From the IMG/VR virus record IMGVR_UViG_3300025674_009214, positions 1 to 46,751 of that record: DNA of 46,751 nt; one strand, 5' to 3'. This document shows, piece by piece, positions 41,252 through 46,751 of the stretch (positions are counted from its first letter, which is position 1; every line of letters starts with the position of its first letter). Under the pieces are notes generated by a model that did no database searches, was not told where the DNA came from, and saw only the letters and a program-made list of their open reading frames with translations. Position numbers and translations under genes: made by a program. The stretch is from a virus.

Positions 41252-41283
41252 TAAATATACAAAAAATGACCTAGGAGGCAAAA
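41252..41283 (-). promoter_or_regulatory. Host-type promoter of groES-groEL, with a repeat in the spacer
   Basis: TTTTG on the minus strand at 41279-41283, 19 bases, TATATTTA at 41252-41259. The 14-base repeat (41267-41280) lies within the spacer, so a protein bound there would block the promoter. Ends 17 bases before the groES ATG. Confidence 0.7.
41267..41280. repeat. 14-bp inverted repeat, copy 1 (TGACCTAGGAGGCA)
   Basis: TGACCTAGGAGGCA on the plus strand. A perfect reverse complement occurs at 41767-41780, so the two copies flank the hsp20 gene. On the minus strand this copy can fold as TGCCT-CCT-AGG(T)CA followed by six T, so it could also act as a weak terminator for hsp20. Confidence 0.9.
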
Positions 41284-41287
41284 CAAA

Positions 41288-41710
41288 TTAATTGATCTTT
41301 AAAGATCTGGGTTTAGCAGTATCAGCAAATGGGATGGAGATTTCTAATAATCCATTATTCATTTCGGCTGCTGCTTTGGTTAAATTAAATTTAGAGCTAA
41401 TTTTATATCCTAAATTAAAGGATCTTTTAGCTACTCCTCTGTGAATATACTTGTACCCATTATCTGTTTCGTTTTTCTCCTTATTGTAAGAAACACGAAG
41501 TACATCTCCTTCAATGTTGATATCAACATCTTTTTTAGTGAGACCAGTGCAAGCGATTTCAAAATGTAGACCAAAATCTGATTCGTAAATGTCTACAGGG
41601 TGAGGAATTTTACTTTCCACTACAGGAAAGAAATTACGATCAGGTTCGAAAAAGTTTCGAAATAATAAATCAAAAGGGTGAACGTTTCGTTCTAAAATAT
41701 GTGTACTCAT
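41288..41710 (-). CDS. Small heat-shock protein (Hsp20/alpha-crystallin)
   Basis: 140 residues. The alpha-crystallin domain runs from about 37: VDIYESDFGLHFEIACTGLTKKDVDINIEGDVLRVSYNKE, then HRGVAKRSFNLGYKISSKFNL and the hallmark A-x-x-x-n-G-L-L-x-I-x-I-P as AAEMNNGLLEISIPF. The C-terminal I-x-I like end is RSLKIN. It is a holdase that keeps unfolding proteins soluble and can pass them to GroEL, which is encoded next door. Hsp20 genes are common in T4-like marine phages. Confidence 0.95.
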   Translation of the reverse strand: MSTHILERNVHPFDLLFRNFFEPDRNFFPVVESKIPHPVDIYESDFGLHFEIACTGLTKKDVDINIEGDVLRVSYNKEKNETDNGYKYIHRGVAKRSFNLGYKISSKFNLTKAAAEMNNGLLEISIPFADTAKPRSLKIN

Positions 41711-41766
41711 AGTTACAAAATTTGTGAGTGCCTAAGCTACTCGGTTAAAAAAATAAAACAATTTAC

Positions 41767-41780
41767 TGCCTCCTAGGTCA
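41767..41780. repeat. 14-bp inverted repeat, copy 2 (TGCCTCCTAGGTCA)
   Basis: TGCCTCCTAGGTCA on the plus strand, the exact reverse complement of 41267-41280; with flanks, 17 of 18 bases match. On the minus strand it can fold as ACTG(A)CCT-AGG-AGGCAGT, a seven-pair stem with one bulge, followed after AAATTG by a T-rich tract. It lies between the sliding-clamp stop and hsp20. Confidence 0.9.
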
Positions 41781-41798
41781 GTTTTATTATACATATAA

Positions 41799-42533
41799 TT
41801 AAAATTCATTTTCTGCTTGTTGAACCATAAAATAGGTACTAGTTATTTTACCTCTTTTGAAGGTTATTTTCATTAAACCTTCGGTACTTAATTGAATTAG
41901 ACCTTCATCTGAATTCTTATTTACATTTAAGATATCTCTAAATTTGTCTAAATTAAAAGGCATTTTAGTTCCCATTTTATTTATTTTACCTCTTAGTTGG
42001 TATGATATTTTATTATCATGTCCTCCTTCTTCACCTAAAATAACTTCACAAACAGGATCACCATCTAAATCTTTAGTAGTACCTATAACTAACTTAGCAG
42101 TCTCAGACATTGCACTTCTTGCTTTAACAAGATTAAGTACATCCTCTGGATTTAATTCTAATTCTATATCGTATTCAATTTCCCTAATGGTACCTACTTT
42201 GGGGATAAGTAAGGCATCAGCTAATGCATATACTGTATTGAATTTTTCATCTGATATTTTTAGTTTAGTAGGAACTTTATTAGTTTTTTCTACTTCCATT
42301 AATATCTCACCTTCACATAAATCAACTAATGATTGTATCTTTTTAGTGTTAAAAATAGGTAGATCTATATTTTCGAATTCTATATCCTCACATTTAACAT
42401 TTCCTATAACATCTTTACTAGGTGTAGTAAAATTAACAGTTAAAGTATTATCCATAAAAGACCACACTACATGTTCATTTACTTTTAAGTAATATCTATT
42501 TATAAAACTTTGTAAATCTACTTTTTTAATCAT
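41799..42533 (-). CDS. gp45: DNA polymerase sliding clamp (gp45-like)
   Basis: 244 residues (T4: 228). DLQSFINRYYLKVNEHVVWSFMDNTLTVNFTTP is the first domain, with KKIQSLVDLCEGEILMEVEKTNKVPTKLKISD and a C-terminal GLIQLSTEGLMKITFKRGKITSTYFMVQQAENEF. The order of strands fits the gp45 ring subunit. It tethers the polymerase and, in T4, also the late sigma complex, which may matter for the ATATTTATRA late elements. It follows the polymerase C-terminal gene by two bases. Confidence 0.9.
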   Translation of the reverse strand: MIKKVDLQSFINRYYLKVNEHVVWSFMDNTLTVNFTTPSKDVIGNVKCEDIEFENIDLPIFNTKKIQSLVDLCEGEILMEVEKTNKVPTKLKISDEKFNTVYALADALLIPKVGTIREIEYDIELELNPEDVLNLVKARSAMSETAKLVIGTTKDLDGDPVCEVILGEEGGHDNKISYQLRGKINKMGTKMPFNLDKFRDILNVNKNSDEGLIQLSTEGLMKITFKRGKITSTYFMVQQAENEF

Positions 42534-42535
42534 AA

Positions 42536-43468
42536 CTAAAATTTAAAAAACTTTTGTTGGTATGGGTTTAAATTTAAAACCCACCCAAGGTCATTAAAAA
42601 AACCTTCTAATTTATTTAAAAGAATACTATCAAAAACCTTTTTCCTATCAGCATATTTTTCTATGAATTCATTTATTTTAGGTGGGATATCAGCACCCGG
42701 CATAAAAGCTAATGATTCTATATGGTATGGGTTAGGTTTTAAGTAAATCCATTTAATTTTACTGCCCTGGGTAATATAGGGGTATTGAGTATTAAGTTTC
42801 CAAAATCTAAGTAAATCATTATAAGCAACAGTAGCCTTAATAGCTGCAGTAGCACCTTTTTCTAAAGTAGAAAACATTTCTCCTGCAAGGGGTTTTTTAC
42901 TAACATACTTATTTAGTTTTTTAACAGATTGGGGATTACCTAATTCAGCAAGAGGGATAGTACCATCTAATATCTGTGATTTAAATTCCTTAACTCTGGT
43001 AATTATTTCCTCTTGCTCTGTACCTTTTAACACATCAATTAAAATATTCTTAAAAAATTTACCTAAAATAGGGGGAAAATTAGCCTTTTTAAATTCTAAC
43101 CCTTTCACATCAAGTGATTCTTTAGTTATACCCTCTTGTTTAGTAATCCATTGAGCATATCTACGAGTAGCTCTAAAATAAGCTGAGCGAATAACACATT
43201 CAGTTTTCATTTCGAGTCTATGGGATTTGACATTGAAGCAATTTTCAGCCAATGTGTCATATGAAGTAGTAATAATATCCTGATACTTAAGAGCAATTTT
43301 TTCTAATGCTTCATCCTTTTGTTCATCAGACATAATGTCAAAATCAGGGTAAAGATATCTTAGCATTGGTTCAGCATGGATGTAAACAGAGTCAGTATCC
43401 ATGTAAGCACAATAGTTAGTGTCCTCTTCGTTACAAATATACCAGGGTGTAGTTTCTAATTCTTTCAT
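42536..43468 (-). CDS. gp43: DNA polymerase B, C-terminal part (gp43B)
   Basis: 310 residues. CAYMDTDSVYI (20-30) is polymerase motif C, with both metal Asp (D24, D26). Palm and thumb follow: KTECVIRSAYFRATRRYAQWITKQEG has the K-x-Y/R-region, and ITQGSKIKWIYLKPNPYHIESLAF, then a C-terminal LNLNPYQQKFFKF that fits the clamp-binding tail of gp43. Starts at an ATG that overlaps the stop of the inserted 89-residue gene (TAATG). With the N-terminal gene (562) the sum, 872, is close to T4 gp43 (898), so nothing essential is lost. Confidence 0.93.
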   Translation of the reverse strand: MKELETTPWYICNEEDTNYCAYMDTDSVYIHAEPMLRYLYPDFDIMSDEQKDEALEKIALKYQDIITTSYDTLAENCFNVKSHRLEMKTECVIRSAYFRATRRYAQWITKQEGITKESLDVKGLEFKKANFPPILGKFFKNILIDVLKGTEQEEIITRVKEFKSQILDGTIPLAELGNPQSVKKLNKYVSKKPLAGEMFSTLEKGATAAIKATVAYNDLLRFWKLNTQYPYITQGSKIKWIYLKPNPYHIESLAFMPGADIPPKINEFIEKYADRKKVFDSILLNKLEGFFNDLGWVLNLNPYQQKFFKF

Positions 43469-43737
43469 TAAAATCTATCTTCTATTGAAGGTCCTTTAAA
43501 CATTCCTCTGTCCTTTTCTCCCTGTGAATTTAATAAAGGACCATCGGTTTTTATAATAAAATGTTGATTTTCTTTTTCTAATAAAATTTCTCCTCCATGT
43601 TTAAGAAGTTTCTTGAACTGTTTAATTAGATTCTCACTCCAATTTTCACTTATTTTCATAACTTCTTTCTTATCTATAGGTCTACCGTTTAGTAAAACTA
43701 TAGAACCTCTTTTAAATGCATGTCCAGTTAATTTCAT
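43468..43737 (-). CDS. Small protein inserted between the two polymerase genes
   Basis: 89 residues. KLTGHAFKRGSIVLLNGRPIDKKEVMKISENWSENLIKQFKKLLKHGGEILLEKENQHFIIKTDGP is beta-alpha-like. No GIY-YIG, LAGLIDADG or HNH motif is visible, so it is not an obvious homing enzyme. It is coupled on both sides (ATGA with the polymerase N-terminal gene, TAATG with the C-terminal gene). It may help assemble the two halves, but that is inference. Confidence 0.6.
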   Translation of the reverse strand: MKLTGHAFKRGSIVLLNGRPIDKKEVMKISENWSENLIKQFKKLLKHGGEILLEKENQHFIIKTDGPLLNSQGEKDRGMFKGPSIEDRF

Positions 43738-45422
43738 ATTTCAAATGGTTGATTTTCTTTGATTACTTTATTCATATGTTTGTTTACGCATAAAGCCGAT
43801 TCTTGAATAATGCGCTGACCCGACAAAGTTATAGCTTCAGATAAAATAACAGAACCATATCTAAAGCTAGGTAATGCAGTAGCACCATAAAGTGAGTTTA
43901 GTAGGATTTTCATGGTATACTGTTTCATATGAAATGATGCGCCTAATTCATTATTACCTGATTTGTATGCTTTTTTCATTTCAGTTTTATACTTAACCCG
44001 TTCATCAAACCATTTATTAAGTATAGTAGATAAAACGGATTGTTTATCAGTTCTAAAAAACACTCCATTAGCTGATATAGACATTCCCATGTCTTTAATT
44101 AAGTTAATTAGTTTACCTATTTTTATTTGAGTTCTTTGGCGTTTAGCATTTTCTATAGTTATTTCCTTTTCAGGGTCTTTATTCATTAAATCATTAAGAC
44201 CAAGACGATTATTCCTATCATCGGCATCAAGAATTCTACCAACTAATGTTTCCTTGCCTATATTAATAGTCATAATAATAGAAGGATATAATGAAGTTAG
44301 ATCTTCATCAAACATGTAATTGTAAATACCTGCTTTAGGACAGAATAAAAAACCACCAGCATAACCCTTTTTAGTAATATTACTTTTATCTTTGGAAGGT
44401 GGGATTAATCCTTGTTCTAATAAATATGCTGAGATAGCACCATCTTGGGTTTTAGTGTTGGCATAGACTTCACTATAATTATGTTTACCCTTATGGGATA
44501 GATTTTTGGTGAGTGCCAGGTATTCTAATTTCTCGTCTAATAGTTTTAGAATCTCAACATCACGAAAGTTATATTCAATAAATTTATTAATATCAGATTC
44601 AAACAAATCATCAAGATTACCTTCGTACTCAATTTTATTTACACCAACATATTTTTCGCCAATAGCATCTAAACGGTAAGATGGTTCATCAGCCCAACTA
44701 TATTTTTTGTGTAAACGCATGTAATCAAGAGATTCAACCCCCATGATTTGAATATATTGATCCTTAAACCAGGGGGTTTCTCTTACTTTTTGAATAGGAG
44801 AAAGATGGGCAGCTATATCTTCACCTAACACATTACACATCCTATAATAAAGATAAGGCACATCAAAATAATCACTATTCCAACCCACAATAATATCAGG
44901 GTCCATTTCTCGAAACTTTTCAAGAAATTTGTAAAGAAGTTCCCGTTCTGTTTGTACTGGGATTATTTCTTGATTTTTATTTTTAGTATACTCTAATTGC
45001 CGTTTAGTATCTAAAATTAAGATGCCCCACTGATCAACTTGCTTATCATACCAGGCAATAGAAGTTACTTTTTTAGGGGCTCGTTTTATATAATCCTCAG
45101 TAAGAGCATCTCCCATTTCGGTTTCAATATCAAAAAATACTTCTCTATGTGTAACTGAAGGTTCATCATTAGTGCCATATTTTTCTATAAGGAACTTTTG
45201 ATGGGCAGGTATATCCCAATAATGAAGATTAGGCTCCTCTCTTTCCCATTTAGAAGTAATTTTTAGAGGTTCACCATTTAAACCAGTGTGAGTGGCTGAT
45301 CCAGGATCACATTCCCTATAAGATTTATTGATCCACTCTATTTCTTCTTTACCAGCATCGGTCCATAGGTGGATTTTGTGTTTATTTTTTCCTATAGGTT
45401 GGGCGTATATTTTCTTATACAT
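43734..45422 (-). CDS. gp43: DNA polymerase B, N-terminal part (gp43A)
   Basis: 562 residues. The 3'-5' exonuclease motifs are intact: Exo I REVFFDIETEM (D98, E100), Exo II GWNSDYFDVPYL (D184) and Exo III YNFRDVEIL (Y284, D288). Polymerase motif A is DLTSLYPSIIMT (D374) and motif B is K-x6-NSLYGA (KILLNSLYGATAL, about 505-517). It ends at 562 with NKHMNKVIKENQPFEI, just before the motif C region, which the gene at 42536 supplies. The start overlaps the MazG gene by eight bases. Confidence 0.95.
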   Translation of the reverse strand: MYKKIYAQPIGKNKHKIHLWTDAGKEEIEWINKSYRECDPGSATHTGLNGEPLKITSKWEREEPNLHYWDIPAHQKFLIEKYGTNDEPSVTHREVFFDIETEMGDALTEDYIKRAPKKVTSIAWYDKQVDQWGILILDTKRQLEYTKNKNQEIIPVQTERELLYKFLEKFREMDPDIIVGWNSDYFDVPYLYYRMCNVLGEDIAAHLSPIQKVRETPWFKDQYIQIMGVESLDYMRLHKKYSWADEPSYRLDAIGEKYVGVNKIEYEGNLDDLFESDINKFIEYNFRDVEILKLLDEKLEYLALTKNLSHKGKHNYSEVYANTKTQDGAISAYLLEQGLIPPSKDKSNITKKGYAGGFLFCPKAGIYNYMFDEDLTSLYPSIIMTINIGKETLVGRILDADDRNNRLGLNDLMNKDPEKEITIENAKRQRTQIKIGKLINLIKDMGMSISANGVFFRTDKQSVLSTILNKWFDERVKYKTEMKKAYKSGNNELGASFHMKQYTMKILLNSLYGATALPSFRYGSVILSEAITLSGQRIIQESALCVNKHMNKVIKENQPFEI

Positions 45423-46014
45423 TAAAGAATTTTGATAAGTCAGGACGGAAATAGTTAACAGATTTCATTACTTTTTTATCACTTGTTCTGTATACAACAT
45501 AATTACTACCTACTTCCTCATAATGGCAGGGTTCACCTTGTTGCTCAGAACGTACTTTAACTGTTTCCTTAGCTTCTTCTAATGTAGTGCAAATTTTAGA
45601 TAAATTAGAAGCTTGTACTTCTTGATATGCTTCCCAAATTTTATCTTTTAATCCAAATACCATAGCACCATTACCTAGTCCTACGTAAGTGATATCTAGG
45701 ATTGCATCTAATACCTCCTGAATATTTTCTTGTTCAACAGCTTCTCGGAGTTCATCTAATTCTTCTTGAATAAAATTAATAACAAACTCAGCATCTTTTT
45801 TATCTATAGTGGGTTCAGTTCTATTCTGCCATTCTTTACCCATTACAGTATTAAATTCTTCTACTTCTGTAACAAATGGGACATACTGCCCTTCAAACTT
45901 TGAAGTAATATTATCTGCTAATTGTTCAGTCCATAATGTAGGATCATCATGAAATGGAAGTTGAATCAATGATTCTCGGATTTCTTGTTTGATTAATTTT
46001 TTAAAATATGACAT
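45415..46014 (-). CDS. MazG-like/PRA-PH-type NTP pyrophosphohydrolase
   Basis: 199 residues. The all-alpha core is DKKDAEFVINFIQEELDELREAVEQENIQEVLDAILDITYVGLGNGAMVFGL, with the E-x-x-E-L and D-A-x-x-D metal-binding residues, then YQEVQASNLSKIC, the usual S-N-x-S-K end. Such enzymes remove pyrophosphate from NTPs or dNTPs (or (p)ppGpp-linked pools), which is why phages carry MazG. The extended C-terminal part (about 150-199) is strand-rich. It follows folE by six bases and has AAAACGTT before the ATG. Confidence 0.82.
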   Translation of the reverse strand: MSYFKKLIKQEIRESLIQLPFHDDPTLWTEQLADNITSKFEGQYVPFVTEVEEFNTVMGKEWQNRTEPTIDKKDAEFVINFIQEELDELREAVEQENIQEVLDAILDITYVGLGNGAMVFGLKDKIWEAYQEVQASNLSKICTTLEEAKETVKVRSEQQGEPCHYEEVGSNYVVYRTSDKKVMKSVNYFRPDLSKFFNV

Positions 46015-46020
46015 AACGTT

Positions 46021-46713
46021 TTATTGATAAGTGTTTAAACCATAGCCAATCATATGCATTACCTCTTGTTTAGCAGTTTTATCGTGCTCTGCAAATACAC
46101 CGCTAACTTCAGATGTAATCATACTGGCTCCCATATGTTTTACTCCTCTACAAGATACACAATTATGTGTAGCTTGCATAACAACCATCACGCCTTTATT
46201 TCCTTCTACTACTTTAGAAGTGGCATTGTGGATAGCCATTGTGAGTTGTTCTTGAATTGCTCCTCGTCTTGAGAAATGCTCTACAATACGATTTAATTTA
46301 GATAAACCAATTACTCGTCCCTCTTCACCAGGAATATAAGCAATATGTGCTTTACCTAAAATTGTTTGGTGGTGGTGTGAACATTGAGAAACAACAGGGA
46401 TATCTTTTTCTAATACAATTCCTTTATAACCATCAGATGGAAATGAAGTAACATCAGAAATGGAATCATATCTACCCCTCCATAAATCGTTTACATATGC
46501 TTTAGCAACACGTTTTGGTGTTTCCATTGAATTAGGATCGTTTTCCCAATCGCATTTTAGAGCAGTAAGGAATTTGCCATAATGGTGAGCTGCTTCATTG
46601 ATCATTTCTTGTTTTTGTTCATCCGTTAAGGGATAATCTGCAGCAACTCCATTTGCAAATCCCTTTTGTACACATTCTATATCATTGTGTAATTTTCTTC
46701 TGTTATTCTCCAT
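46021..46713 (-). CDS. folE: GTP cyclohydrolase I (FolE)
   Basis: 230 residues. Zinc and catalytic residues: C111-S-H-H114 in SQCSHHHQTI, and C185/C188 in THNCVSCRG. The other blocks are ETPKRVAKAY, HIAYIPGEEGRVIGLSKLNRIVEHFSRR, QEQLTMAIHNA and MGASMITSEVSGVF. It makes 7,8-dihydroneopterin triphosphate from GTP, the first step of folate and of 7-deazaguanine (preQ0) synthesis. In phages it is often linked with 7-deazaguanine DNA changes; the other enzymes are not in this window. Confidence 0.95.
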   Translation of the reverse strand: MENNRRKLHNDIECVQKGFANGVAADYPLTDEQKQEMINEAAHHYGKFLTALKCDWENDPNSMETPKRVAKAYVNDLWRGRYDSISDVTSFPSDGYKGIVLEKDIPVVSQCSHHHQTILGKAHIAYIPGEEGRVIGLSKLNRIVEHFSRRGAIQEQLTMAIHNATSKVVEGNKGVMVVMQATHNCVSCRGVKHMGASMITSEVSGVFAEHDKTAKQEVMHMIGYGLNTYQ

Positions 46714-46726
46714 TATCTTATTTACT

Positions 46727-46734
46727 TAAATATA
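46727..46734 (-). promoter_or_regulatory. Host-type -7 element (TATATTTA) upstream of folE
   Basis: TATATTTA on the minus strand 14 bases before the folE ATG at 46713. The upstream TTG element, expected 19 bases away, would lie just past the right edge, so the promoter is only half visible. Confidence 0.5.
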
Positions 46735-46751
46735 CGAAATATTTTTTGCTT

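Noticed and set aside
41718-41745. CIRCE-like element before hsp20
   Set aside because: TTAGGCACTC resembles half of the HrcA CIRCE (TTAGCACTC) but with an extra base, and no matching GAGTGCTAA half lies nine bases away; only GAGT-N9-ACTC is symmetric.
41944-42492. 182-residue plus-strand open frame opposite the sliding clamp
   Set aside because: It is a shadow of gp45 on the other strand. It has no start context, no neighbours on its strand and unlikely composition; all other genes here are on the minus strand.
42536-43737. Intein at the polymerase motif C site
   Set aside because: The split occurs about 20 residues before DTDS. The gap protein lacks an N-terminal Cys and intein end motifs, and each part has its own stop and ATG.
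43468-43737. Homing endonuclease between polymerase halves
   Set aside because: No GIY-YIG, HNH or LAGLIDADG motif can be seen in the 89 residues.

Overview
The window looks like part of the genome of a large, AT-rich, T4-like tailed phage. It carries split gp43 DNA polymerase, gp45 sliding clamp and gp44/gp62 clamp loader genes, together with tail-fibre and receptor-interaction type structural proteins. Every supported gene is on the minus strand, so transcription runs from high to low coordinates. A Bacteroidota host is my inference. It rests on host-type promoters (TTTG or TTGG, about 19 bases, then TATATTTA), the absence of clear Shine-Dalgarno sequences, signal peptides ending in FSQ/SQAQ-type sites, and a DUF6150-like repeat protein of a kind I associate with that phylum. 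No taxonomic search was possible.

Layout in transcription order. (1) 46.7-36.2 kb: GTP cyclohydrolase I, a MazG-like pyrophosphohydrolase, a DNA polymerase split into two genes around a small unknown gene, the sliding clamp, a chaperone block (Hsp20, GroES, GroEL), the clamp loader, a Cas4/RecB-like nuclease and a ribbon-helix-helix regulator. (2) 36.2-15.5 kb: a nearly gapless operon of about 20 genes for glycan synthesis. It has about ten glycosyltransferases, GDP-mannose 4,6-dehydratase, an NAD-sugar epimerase, a short DegT-type aminotransferase, methyltransferases, cupins, a HAD phosphatase, an AroE-like dehydrogenase, a GatZ/KbaZ-like TIM-barrel protein, a cupin-nucleotidyltransferase-kinase fusion, a second probable nucleotidyltransferase-kinase fusion and a NodU-type carbamoyltransferase. 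(3) 15.5-12.5 kb: small unknown proteins and an HNH-type zinc protein. (4) 12.4-6.5 kb: virion fibre-type proteins with repeated 'SGNISASGD'-like strands, a collagen-like stretch and a LamG lectin-like domain, then a small thioredoxin. (5) 6.4-3.3 kb: a run of exported or envelope-active proteins (lytic transglycosylase, secreted proteins, SNase-type nuclease, lipoprotein, M23 peptidase) with a tRNA-Arg(UCU). (6) 3.3-0 kb: a large virion-like protein and, running off the left edge, a membrane histidine kinase with two PAS domains.

How the parts fit. The replication genes build a T4-type replisome, with a chaperone cassette placed between clamp and clamp loader. The glycan operon could decorate virion fibres or modified DNA, or remodel the host surface. 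Its AroE-like, GatZ-like, HAD and nucleotidyltransferase/kinase genes look like a self-contained route to an unidentified nucleotide-activated building block. That route and the phage-borne sensor kinase are the most unusual things here. There is no stretch above 300 bases without a gene.
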